Source of the DNA: Azolla caroliniana
Lineage: Eukaryota > Polypodiophyta
Assembly (NCBI GenBank): GCA_043228905.1
Contig: JBHGNT010000004.1
Location: forward strand, 5,580,001 to 5,644,000
DNA length: 64,000 bases
Direction: 5' to 3'
The position numbers and the translations under genes are program-made. Numbering within the stretch: the first letter of the stretch is position 1; the number at the start of each line of letters is the position of its first letter. Under the pieces are notes generated by a model that saw only the letters and a list, made by a program, of their open reading frames with translations, had not been told where the DNA came from and made no database searches. Positions 22,101 to 30,234 of the stretch are shown piece after piece.

Positions 22101-23149
22101 AGCTCTACTGTGCCGATTCCGATGATGTCACAGTGTTGTGAGTTGCCGACTCGAACTGAGTCGGAGTGACGGATCGTATATTGCCGAAATTGGGATCGAT
22201 GAGGAGTCACGTGAAATGACGCGCCCGAATCTAAGAGCCATGTGCTCGACTCTTCAGTCGTGAGTAGGACTTTTGATTCGACTGGATTTTCGATTGATAG
22301 TATATTCGGGTCGTCTGGTAGCACATCAGCTGAGAAGCTGACGTAATTGATCTCCTCATGCCGGCCACTCTTCTTGTTGTTCTTGTTCTTGAGTGTGCGG
22401 CAGTCGGCTTTGATGTGTCCGGGTTTCTTGCAATAGTTGCAGATTCGGTTATCCCGTGACTGGCTCCGTCTTCGCTGATTGTTCGGCGGCCGTGAGGAAT
22501 CTCTTCCTCGTATGTTCGATCGGTCTGTCGAACCTTGTACTACATAAGCGTCGTCTGTTGAGTCTTTGGCGAAAGACTTTCTCCGAGCTGCTTCGGTCAG
22601 GATTGCGCTCGTGACTTCGGAGTATTTAACAGCCGTGGTTGACGCGTTGCACACGGTTGTGACGAAAGTTTCCCATGATGAGGGAAGGCTACTCATGAGT
22701 ATCATTGCTCTGAGTTCATCCTCGATTGCCGTCCCCTGTGACGAGATTTGGGAGCTTATGCTTTCGTACTCATTGAGGTGTGCTTGAACCGAGTCGGATT
22801 CTTTCATCCGCAAGTTGTAGAGGCGCCGGATCAGAAACATCTTCGTTGCGGCGACCTTCTTTTCGTAAGTGTCCGACAGTGTTTTCCACAGTTCGAATGT
22901 TGTCGTACACGATTGCACCGTAAAGTATACCGATTCCGATAGGTGCATCCGAATCGTGGCGCGGACGATTCTGTCCAACTTCTGCCACTCAATTGGTTTG
23001 TATCCTTCTGGAGGTTCTTCATTTTCGATGGGATCGATTTGCCCCTTGACTATGAGATAGTCTTGCATTTGCTCCTTCCAGAAGTTGAAGTTCGATCCAT
23101 CGAACTTTCGTAGACTCATTTCTGACGAGCCGGATGTTGATGCCATCAA
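19133..23149 (-). CDS. Copia C gag-pol polyprotein (1338 aa)
   Basis: One complete frame of 1338 codons, the usual size of plant Ty1/copia polyproteins. Domains with approximate residues: UBN2-type gag 15-200, CCHC knuckle CNYCKKPGHIKADC 237-250, aspartic protease LLDSGASFHVT 305-315, GAG-pre-integrase zinc region (H..H..CEHC) 435-470, integrase core with D in FIDDSTRKVW, D in RTDNGGEF (about 558) and E in NGIAERMNRT (about 594). RT follows with KWVYRL, FSPVVKMTTLRFLLG and the catalytic IYVDDMLISG (about 1000). The last domain is RNase H with GYTDSDFAGCIDSRKSTTGY and TSTTEAEYVAA. No stop, frameshift or missing catalytic residue was seen. The start ATG lies near the 5' LTR, behind a leader of about 690 nt. 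The protein belongs to a different copia family from A and B. Confidence 0.97.
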   Translation of the reverse strand: MMASTSGSSEMSLRKFDGSNFNFWKEQMQDYLIVKGQIDPIENEEPPEGYKPIEWQKLDRIVRATIRMHLSESVYFTVQSCTTTFELWKTLSDTYEKKVAATKMFLIRRLYNLRMKESDSVQAHLNEYESISSQISSQGTAIEDELRAMILMSSLPSSWETFVTTVCNASTTAVKYSEVTSAILTEAARRKSFAKDSTDDAYVVQGSTDRSNIRGRDSSRPPNNQRRRSQSRDNRICNYCKKPGHIKADCRTLKNKNNKKSGRHEEINYVSFSADVLPDDPNILSIENPVESKVLLTTEESSTWLLDSGASFHVTPHRSQFRQYTIRHSDSVRVGNSQHCDIIGIGTVELNLAGGSTLVLHNVRHVPELSRPLISVGQLDEDGIRAGFSSGGWTLHRGNLLLARGPKIHSLYPLHVTLREGNLFLVDIPVSSLCHRRLGHLSKAGITHLSRAGYIPKLSFSDHQFCEHCQYGKQAAASHPTSAPRETRPLDLVHSDVCGPMPHQSLGGASYFVTFIDDSTRKVWAYPIRTKDRVFSIFSDWLAMVENQTDRKLKCFRTDNGGEFKSEEFVKFCRQRGIRREFTTPHSPEQNGIAERMNRTIQERIVSMLQHSGLSDGFWAEALLTAVHIINMSPSRPLGLQIPQELWIGSKPNYDKLRIFGCEAYVLIPKDDRRKLAPRSRKCIFLGYGSDGEMGYRLWDPERRQIVRSSDVVFNESAMNPSVEKPIEVRRVTFSDVPTLQEGPALNTRSASRVAEPYTTDSDNSDSAQQNNPLSDHPTSIPDATSPIIPRRSERLSQPPERYSPGIFFTDAGEPTSYEEASTSVDSATWHLAMESEMHSIRANKTWDLVELPKNRRALPCKWVYRLKETSDSTTPKYKARLVAKGFRQEYGVDFDEIFSPVVKMTTLRFLLGVVAADNLELIQLDVKTAFLHGDLEEEIYMEQPKGFVATGQEHLVCRLRKSLYGLKQAPRQWYKKFDDFIQSIGFSKSDEDHCLFTNTAQDGSPIFLIIYVDDMLISGRHAGELADLIRQLRLKFAMKDLGPARHILGMKISRHRDKRHLFLSQTDYIRRVLERFNMQSAKSTSTPLPMNLRLSQRDCPTSGPEGEDMKSVPYAPAVGSLMYLMVATRPDISHAVGVVSRFMHNPGRSHWNAVKHVFRYLAGTKDHGILFGPNRTSGVVGYTDSDFAGCIDSRKSTTGYCFKFGNGAISWKSKLQECTATSTTEAEYVAASDAAKEALWLGRLAHTFRQVDHDSAPVVYSDSQGAVALSRNPVHHNASKHIDVRYHFVRDCVISGKIGLEKISTTDNVADGMTKCLSVDRFRSLRHQMGVTTNQSG

Positions 23150-23828
23150 ATTTGGTTTCGGTTGACGAAGCTCGGTTCGGAGTTGACTACGAACCTTGTT
23201 GGAGTACAGCCGGTTGGCTCACCCGATATCGTTCTAGTCGGATTTGAACCCGAGTCGGTTCGGCTTCGGATATATGTATTGTTGAACTTGCTCGAATTGA
23301 CTCCGGTAACTTGAGGGACAGAACCGACTGGTCTTCCCGAATGTTGCCGAGTCGGAGTGAGCCCGGTTCGCTTCGGATATATATGCCGAATACCGATTAT
23401 TGAAACCGATTATCTGGACCGATTTTGCTTCGGTTGACTGCAGCAACGAGAGAGACGGATCCAACTGATCCTCCCGAATGTCGATCAGCCAGATGAAGCA
23501 CGAATTTGGGGTTGTTGTCTTGAGACCGATCTGCACCGAGTGGTTACAACGAGCGGCGAGCAGCGTTCAATGACCTTTTCGGATGCCGTTTAACCGAGTG
23601 GAGCACGATCGTGTCAATGTTGCACAAGAGGATTTCACCTCGAGCGTTGCGATCACAAGGAGCGGAGTACAACCGGCTGGCTTACTCCAAGCGAAGATGA
23701 TCTGACGCGAAGAGATGCAGGCCTCGTTTCTCTTCTTCTTCTCTCTTCTTCGAATGACGCAGGAAACCGAATGCTGTGCAGGCTGAGACGACTGCCGACA
23801 GCAGATTGAAGGACCGACTACTGTGCAG

Positions 23829-23840
23829 GCTCTGATACCA
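23829..23840 (-). other. Primer-binding site of Copia C
   Basis: Plus-strand GCTCTGATACCA, that is TGGTATCAGAGC on the minus strand, two bases from the 5' LTR. Initiator Met tRNA primer. Confidence 0.95.
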
Positions 23841-23842
23841 GA

Positions 23843-24123
23843 TGTTGGAAGACAAGGGGCCGTCAGTGCGGAAGATCAAGAAGCATTCGATTGCTGTTGA
23901 GTACCTGCGTATAACAGAATTATAGATCGTGCACAGAGAGAGAGAGAGAGAGGCACAAAAGACTTCCTTATTCACAAAGCAATAATACAACACCCAACCT
24001 TACAAAAAGGTTACAAGGTCACTATATATAGTGACCGACTTAGGGCAACTACCATTTATGCTAATTACACAAATGGCCCAAAGGGATAGTGTGAATACGT
24101 CCATTATACACTTGTATTCGACA
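23843..24123 (-). repeat. 5' LTR of Copia C
   Basis: 281 bp; I see no difference from the copy at 18659-18939. The palindromic TATA segment is at 24017-24036 and GACTTAGGGCAA (plus strand) at 24037-24048. Confidence 0.96.
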
Positions 24124-24128
24124 CTAAT

Positions 24129-26408
24129 ACGGGAGGCATGCGAGCTTGTGAAGGCGAAAATCGGAGCCGAAGAAGGGCTTGTTATGGAGACGGGCTGGAG
24201 GCAATCGGAGGATGCGGAGGAAGAAGCCTCCCTAGACGAAGAAGACGGGGCCTATACGGAGGCCGGGAGAGCGTACGATGGTGACATGGGAGAGGGTGCG
24301 AAAAGAGCGACTCTCTCGTCTTGCGGCGAATGGACGGCCATGGAGGCCGGTAACTACGGATTCGGGACATGGCAGCCCGAAACATCGAGGGAGGAGGAGA
24401 CAAGCGGCGGTGCCGCGACCTTACACACACCGGTCCTAGAGGCACTGGCGGTCGGCCCGATTGCCGGCGTGAGACCTAGAGCAACGGGCGGCAAGGCGGC
24501 AAGGCGGGCAACCGAGACAACGGTATGGAGACCGTGGAAGAGGAGGCGGCAAGCATAATTGATGCTTGCATATACGGAGGCGGGGTAGCCACGGACGACG
24601 ATGTCCGAATGGAGGTGGCTACGGGCATAGCATCGACGAGCGGTGGCGTTGCTACCTTACACACACCGGTTCAAGAGACCCCGGCGGCCGGCCCGAGTGC
24701 CCGCGTGAGACTTAGGGTAATGAACGGTGGCGGCGGCAAGGCAGACGACCACGGCGACGATGTGGGAGAGGGTGCGGAGTGAGCGACCCTCTCGACTTGT
24801 GGAAAGAGGACGACCATGGATGAGGCCGATATCTACGGAGCAATGGACGCCACTTCGAGAGTGGGTGAAAGTTTCGGGACGCGGTTGCCCGAAACGTTCT
24901 ACGAGGATTTCGCGAGCATACTCGAGGCTTGCGAAATCGAGGAAGAAGAGGAGACGAGCGGCGGTGCCGCGACCTTCCACACACCGGTCCTAGAGACTCC
25001 GGCAACCGGCCCGAGAGCCGGTGTGAGACCTAGAGAGACGGACGGTGGCGGCGGCAAGGCGGGCAACCGAAATGACGAAGAGGAGGTTTGTAGCGGACGG
25101 AGGCGAGATCCCTCGACACCGGGGCCAGAGACTTTGGCGGTTGCGCCCGAGCGCGGACATAAGACCGGGGAGATGGGCGGTGGCCGTGAGGATGAGAGGC
25201 CCGGAGTGGGCACATGCGAAAAGACCGAAGGAGAGGTCCGGAGCGGCATCGAGGAGCGAGTCGGGAACCGACCCGACAGAAAGATGAGCCGGTCGGTAAT
25301 CCGACCCGACCGGGAGGCGGAGCGGAAGAAGAGTGAAGCGGGGGCTGGTCAACCGGGCACGAACCGAAGGAAGCCGGCAAGACCGGGATTGTTTGATCGA
25401 TTCGTAGCCGACGGGGTACGGTTACGGTGGGAGCCGGTGAGAGCGAGAAGGAGGCCTAGTGGGCACGGTGATCACGGCTTGCTAGAAGACCGAGAGCGAG
25501 AGGGACCTTCCACACCCATTCTAGAGACTTCGGCGGTTGCGGATCAACGTGAGACCGGAGAGACGGCGGGTGGCGGCGAGGAGTTGGAGACCGACGCGGA
25601 GGTCGGGTCTACGGCGGAAGCATGACACGAGACGCATGCAATACGGCCGGTGGAGGGCCAAGACACAAGCATGCATACGGCGGATGGGCGACAACGATTG
25701 ACCGACGATGACGGTCGGGTCAAGCCTTCGAGAGGCAAGCGCGGGACGAAGGACGGCGCGGCGAAACACCAAGATCGACGACATGGGCCGAGCGCGATCG
25801 GCATGAGCGGAGAGTCGTATCTAGGAAAACGGAGGAGATGCGCCGAGAACAACGGGGCACACACCGGGAAGAGAAAGCGCGGCGGCTTCCCAGAGGGCAT
25901 ACAAGGCCAAGCGGGCCAAGAGGGCGCAAGTCGAGACGAGGCGATAACGAGAGCCTCGAGGGACACCGACACGGAGGTCGGGATGACGATACGCTCTACT
26001 ACAAGAGAGCACGGCGAAAAAGGGGAAAGCGAAAAACGCGTGATGGGGTCATCGAAGGACCGAAGCACGAGCACACATTCGGAGGGCAACATTGACATAC
26101 GGGGAAAGCCTACGGAAGGCAAGCGCGGAGCGGAGAGAGTCGGCACGCCGAGGCGTGCGGCACGCAAAGGGTGGAATCCGGCATGCGACCAGAAGCGCAT
26201 CCGGGGGATATACGAGGCGGACAAAGGAAGAGCAACCGGGTCGGCGACGACGTTCGGGAGGACCGAACGGGGAGGAAAGCACGGGCATCGGATACGGCGG
26301 GTCGGATGTAGTCAGTGGTTCAAGGACCCACGGTGGACGTGGCGGATCGGGTGGAGGCAACGACTCGGCGAACATCGTCGAGTGTGGCGGATCGGATGGC
26401 GCCGACGG
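24129..26408 (+). pseudogene. Element F gag-like polyprotein, middle part with ETPAV boxes
   Basis: After Copia C the frame reads REACELVKAKIGAEEGLV and runs to a stop at 24558; from about 24525 another frame takes over (a frameshift) and, with stops near 24780 and 25623, continues to the insertion point of element D at 26408. The content is a repeated box of about 25-30 residues: HTPVLEALAVGP, HTPVQETPAAGP, HTPVLETPATGP, STPGPETLAVAP, STPILETSAVAD, most copies followed by an R..T(G/D)..GGG tail. Then come Arg-rich segments (SRSVIRPDREAERKKSEAG) and, at the end, a Trp-rich segment (RIGWRQRL, VWRIGW) that continues after element D at 30032. No enzymatic domain was found. Confidence 0.72.
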
Positions 26409-27208
26409 TGTCGTGCCTTTCGGCTCCGGATCGTTGCGTGAGTCGGGTGGGAACCACTGGGGTTTTGGACTAGGAAGAAGAGAGTTTTAAGGCTAATAAG
26501 AATATAAATATGTTGTAAGAAAGAGTTATAGCAAACTCGTGAATCCCACGAGTGTATTGTATTAGATTAATCAATATGAATATAAGAATATAAACTTCGG
26601 TTGAAAGAGAATGATATAGAATTCTCGTGAATCCCACGAGTATAGTTTATTAATTGGTGTTTTTTAGAAACATATCCAGTTTCCAAATATTTTTCACACG
26701 CCTATTACATTGTGCTCCCCATCCTTATGTAGTGATGGGAGAGACTAAGCATAGCTACATGCTTTTTTTTTCTAATATGTTCATGCACACTAAATGTGCA
26801 TGTGATGCTTTTCTAATCCTTGCTTTTATTTGCTAAATATAGTGCTCATGCACGCTAGATGTGCATGAGTCACTTTTTAGTTGCTTGCGTTTTTCTATAA
26901 AATATTCACACACTCTAAAAATGCATGATTTACCTTTTAATAAAGGTAGGCGTAAATAAAGCAATTATACTTATTAAATCTATTTATAGAACACTAAAGA
27001 TAAGGTAGCATAATGGTAAAGTTGAAGATTGTCTACGTGGAGGTACAAGGTTCAAATCTTGCCTTATGCACGTGATAAATATCTTGATATTCTTATTTTA
27101 TTTATTGGTGATAAATATCTTGATATTCTTATTTTATTTATTTATATGTAATTAAATCGGTTATATTATTTTTACTTTTTCACGTAGTGTATGAAATACA
27201 CTACGACA
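26409..27208 (-). repeat. 3' LTR of element D
   Basis: 800 bp, AT-rich. It ends (plus strand) with a perfect 10-bp-stem hairpin at 27183-27205 (CGTAGTGTAT, GAA, ATACACTACG) next to the terminal CGACA. Other hairpins: CTCGTG-AATCC-CACGAG twice (near 26536 and 26623) and CTCATGCAC...GTGCATGAG (near 26843). A 37-bp tandem duplication (AATATCTTGATATTC...) lies near 27077-27150. Confidence 0.92.
27000..27067 (+). other. tRNA-derived sequence inside the element D LTR
   Basis: 68 nt with a 7-bp acceptor-like stem (ATAAGGT with GCCTTAT, one G-T pair), an A-box-like TAGCATAATGGTA and a B-box-like GGTTCAAATCT with a short T-stem (CAAG/CTTG). It is antisense to element D. The second copy is at 29819-29886 in the other LTR with one difference. 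It resembles a tRNA or a SINE head; the anticodon arm is not convincing, so I do not call a tRNA gene. Confidence 0.6.
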
Positions 27209-29188
27209 CTCGCCCCCTCCGAACCCGCACATCCTCCGGTATGTGCCGAAGTTGCCGATGCTCGTTGTCTCCCCTTCATCCTCCGTTTGTCCCGCTATGT
27301 CAACTTTGTCTCTCCATTTTGAGTAGACCCATTCTTTCCACCCGAACCATTGTTGCCATCCGATCCAGCATATTCTTTGTTCTCTCTCGTCATATTCTTG
27401 GCCCTTGTCATTCGTGGTAGTGTCTTTTACTGGCCTCTTTCTTGTCTTCATCAACCTTGACTTTTTTCCGGATCGCTCTCGTCCGATCGACTTTCGGTTT
27501 GATCGGCTTCCGATCGGATTCGTATTCGGCCGAATCGGAATCGGTTGTTCGGTTTCGATTGAGTCGGTCCCCTTCCGGCCCGGTTTCGATCTATCGGTTT
27601 TGGTTTCGGTTGGCTTTCTTTTCCTCGTTTTCACCAGCCTCGACCGGTCCAACCTACGATTGAGTCGGATTAGCTTCTTTCCGGATCGGTCTCGTCCGAT
27701 TGGCTTTCGGCTAGGTCGGCTTCCATCCATATTCGCGTTCGGCCAAGTCAGACTCGGTCGATCGGTTTTGACCGATTCGACCCCTTTTCGGGTCGGCTTT
27801 CTTTCGGGTCGTCTTTCGGCCGAATCCTCATTCGCCCGGTTCGGCTTTCGTTTGTGTCGTCTTTCGGCCGAATTCTCTTCCTTTCGGTTCGGCTTTATTT
27901 CGGATCGGAATCCCGTCTGGATCACCTTCCATCCTAATTGGCTTCCGACTTTACCTTTCTTGCCGCCACCTCCCGTCTCTCCGGTCTCACGTTGCTTCTC
28001 AGACACAACCGCCGAAGTCTCTAGGATTAGTGGGCAGGAATCCTCGGTATTATCATCCTCCATTGTTTGACCCATAGCCATATTCTCGGCTATCTCTCTG
28101 TCGTATGCATCGACTTCGACCTTTGTTTTCTCTCCGCCACCTTCCGTCTCTTCGGTCTCACGTTGCCTTTCGAACGCAACCGCCGGAGTCTCTGGAATTA
28201 GTGGTGGGGAAGTCTCGATATGGCCATCCGTCGTTGATTCGTCCATAGCCACCTTCGATTCGATGTCATCTTTCGTGGCGACCTCCTCAATCAAGTCCTC
28301 CTTGCTCTTTTTCACTGCATCAATTATGCAAACATCAATTATGCTTACCCCTTTTTCACCCGATGTTTCGGACACTTGTATTCCGAAATCTTCTTCTACA
28401 CTTGGGTTATCGGCCTTATCCTTCACTGTCGTTCTTTCGCAAGATAAGAGGGTAGCTTGTTTTACACCCTCTTCCGTCACACCATCATGTTGTATTTCGG
28501 CCTTCATATCGGCTCCATCGTTTGTCTTCAATCGACCATCCTTCATCGGCCATGTCGTTGACAAGATTCTCATCTTCCTCTCATCATGTCTCCGGCATAC
28601 CCTTTCGACTTTGGCCCAATCCTCGGTAAGACCGTTCGCACCGTCATCATCTTCGAGTTTGATCCCGATGTCCATCCTTTCTTTTCGATCGATCGATTTT
28701 ACGAACATTAGGACTTTATCCTCCCCCACCAATCGTTGTTCCCGCTCTGAGAGTTGAGCAAGACGATGCTCGAACTCTAGGAATGCTTGTGTTGCACTTC
28801 GGTGGGTCTTCTCCGATGCCACCCATTTGTCAAACTTGCGTTGATCTCGTCCCTTCGATCTCTCATAGTCATATGCCTCTCGTAAAGCTTCTTCAAAGGA
28901 CCCCCATGTTGGATTTTGTTGCCGTATCTTGTAGATTCTTTCTTGTAACTCATCCGTGGCTACCCGATTGAAGGATGTCACTTGCAATCCTTCCGGTATC
29001 CCACATCGTATCATCTCCGCCTTGTAGTCACGTAGATAGCGTGACACATCGTTTCCGTTGAATTGTCCGTTTCGTTGTACGAGCCGCTTTACTGCCCCCG
29101 TGATCTCCGACATCACTCGTTGTTCTTGTAGCATCCGCTCGAACATCATCATCATCGTTATACTCATTGCCTCTTGTTGATTCTCCAT
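27161..29188 (-). CDS. Element D gag-like protein with Trp-rich C-terminus (675 aa)
   Basis: One uninterrupted frame. An in-frame ATG at 29275 lies inside the 5' LTR, so I place the start at ATG 29188 (MENQQEAMSITMMMMFERML), just after the PBS, as in F. Residues about 20-200 form a gag-like domain (VKRLVQRNGQFNGNDVSRYL, QAFLEFEHRLAQLSEREQRL). Then comes an acidic region with two copies of the box ETPAV/ETSAV plus R..TEETEGGG/TGETGGGG, a long basic region with repeated SAERR.KRKP and GRDRSGKK motifs, and a Trp-rich tail (CWIGWQQWFGWKEWVYSKW) ending FGTYRRMCGFGGG. The stop lies about 45 bp inside the 3' LTR: the polypurine tract itself encodes GGGE. No zinc knuckle, protease or RT. Function: probably RNA packaging for a non-autonomous element (inference). 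Confidence 0.85.
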   Translation of the reverse strand: MENQQEAMSITMMMMFERMLQEQRVMSEITGAVKRLVQRNGQFNGNDVSRYLRDYKAEMIRCGIPEGLQVTSFNRVATDELQERIYKIRQQNPTWGSFEEALREAYDYERSKGRDQRKFDKWVASEKTHRSATQAFLEFEHRLAQLSEREQRLVGEDKVLMFVKSIDRKERMDIGIKLEDDDGANGLTEDWAKVERVCRRHDERKMRILSTTWPMKDGRLKTNDGADMKAEIQHDGVTEEGVKQATLLSCERTTVKDKADNPSVEEDFGIQVSETSGEKGVSIIDVCIIDAVKKSKEDLIEEVATKDDIESKVAMDESTTDGHIETSPPLIPETPAVAFERQRETEETEGGGEKTKVEVDAYDREIAENMAMGQTMEDDNTEDSCPLILETSAVVSEKQRETGETGGGGKKGKVGSQLGWKVIQTGFRSEIKPNRKEENSAERRHKRKPNRANEDSAERRPERKPTRKGVESVKTDRPSLTWPNANMDGSRPSRKPIGRDRSGKKLIRLNRRLDRSRLVKTRKRKPTETKTDRSKPGRKGTDSIETEQPIPIRPNTNPIGSRSNRKSIGRERSGKKSRLMKTRKRPVKDTTTNDKGQEYDEREQRICWIGWQQWFGWKEWVYSKWRDKVDIAGQTEDEGETTSIGNFGTYRRMCGFGGGECRSVFHTLREKVKII

Positions 29189-29226
29189 CTCCTTGCCACC
29201 CGCCTTCACGTCGGGTTCACCAACTG

Positions 29227-30027
29227 TGTCGTGCCTTTCGGCTCCGGATCGTTGCGTGAGTCGGGTGGGAACCACTGGGGTTTTGGACTAGGAAGAAGAG
29301 AGTTTTAAGGCTAATAAGAATATAAATATGTTGTAAGAAAGAGTTATAGCAAACTCGTGAATCCCACGAGTGTATTGTATTAGATTAATCAATATGAATA
29401 TAAGAATATAAACTTCGGTTGAAAGAGAATGATATAGAATTCTCGTGAATCCCACGAGTATATTTTATTGATTGTTGGTGTTTTAGGAAATATATCCAAT
29501 TTCCCAAATATTTTTCACACCTATTACATTGTGCTCCCCATCCTTATGTAGTGATGGGAGAGACTAAGCATAGCTACATGCTTTTTTTTTCTAATATGTT
29601 CATGCACACTAAATGTGCATGTGATGCTTTTCTAATCCTTGCTTTTATTTGCTAAATATAGTGCTCATGCACGCTAGATGTGCATGAGTCACTTTTTAGT
29701 TGCTTGCGTTTTTCTATAAAATATTCACACACTCTAAAAATGCATGATTTACCTTTTAATAAAGGTAGGCGTAAATAAAGCAATTATACTTATTAAATCT
29801 ATTTATAGAACACTAAAGATAAGGTAGCATAATGGTAAAGTTGAAGATTGTCTACGTGGAGGTATAAGGTTCAAATCTTGCCTTATGCACGTGATAAATA
29901 TCTTGATATTCTTATTTTATTTATTGGTGATAAATATCTTGATATTCTTATTTTATTTATTTATATGTAATTAAATCGGTTATATTATTTTTACTTTTTC
30001 ACGTAGTGTATGAAATACACTACGACA
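29227..30027 (-). repeat. 5' LTR of element D
   Basis: 801 bp. Nearly identical to the 3' LTR except for a cluster of about ten differences between 26636-26706 and 29456-29522 and one C/T difference in the tRNA-like part. The terminal hairpin is at 30002-30024; the tRNA-like copy is at 29819-29886. Confidence 0.92.
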
Positions 30028-30234
30028 ACGGTTCGAGACCATTCGGCGAGGATGGTGGGCCGGAAGGCGGCGGTGGTTCGTGTGGACAGGGTGGTCTTGC
30101 TCGAAGTGGAAGACAAAGTCGGGCGGGCCCACGAGGATGCTAAGGACTCGGTCGGTCGTCATGGCCGAAAATCTTGTGTTCTCTCCCCTATGTTTTGGCA
30201 CATACCGGAGGATGTGCGGTTAGGTGGGGGCGGA
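30028..30234 (+). pseudogene. Element F gag-like protein, Trp-rich C-terminal part
   Basis: After the target duplication the F frame continues FETIRRGWWAG, RRRWFVWTGWSCSKWKTKSG and ends FGTYRRMCG with a stop at about 30220, inside the polypurine tract GGTTAGGTGGGGGCGGA. The same pattern is seen in D (QWFGWKEWVYSKW, FGTYRRMCG) and G (RWFVWKGWACLKSKTKSG). This segment appears to be open without defects. Confidence 0.8.

Larger units (their letters stand above)
18659..24123 (-). mobile_element. Copia C, intact Ty1/copia element
   Basis: 5465 bp on the minus strand with the 5-bp duplication CTAAT (18654-18658 and 24124-24128). The two 281-bp LTRs appear identical. The PBS (23829-23840), a G-rich polypurine tract next to the 3' LTR (plus-strand CTCCCCC at 18940-18946) and a single uninterrupted 1338-codon gag-pol frame are present. 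This is the youngest and most complete element in the window and could be mobile. Confidence 0.98.
26409..30027 (-). mobile_element. Element D: gag-only LTR retrotransposon
   Basis: 3619 bp on the minus strand, inserted in element F with the 4-bp duplication ACGG (26405-26408 and 30028-30031). LTRs are 800 and 801 bp with ends TGTCG...CGACA. The PBS (plus-strand ACGTCGGGTTCACCAA, near 29206-29222), a polypurine tract (plus-strand CTCGCCCCCTCC, 27209-27220) and one long gag-like frame (27161-29188) fill it. There is no pol. It is a structural sister of F and G, but unlike them its coding frame is intact. Confidence 0.9.

Noticed and set aside
24031-24128. Start of the element F middle frame inside the Copia C LTR
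   Set aside because: The frame is open through the LTR only by chance; the true upstream part is at 18144-18658.
25544-26224. 226-codon minus-strand frame
   Set aside because: Antisense to the GC-rich gag-like frame of element F; no recognisable domain.
27405-28070. 221-codon open frame on the plus strand
   Set aside because: Antisense to the element D protein; the repeated Ser/Arg/Phe composition mirrors the basic repeats on the other strand.
29188-29275. Upstream ATG of the element D protein at 29275
   Set aside because: It lies in the 5' LTR and would translate through the primer-binding site; the ATG at 29188 matches the position used in element F.
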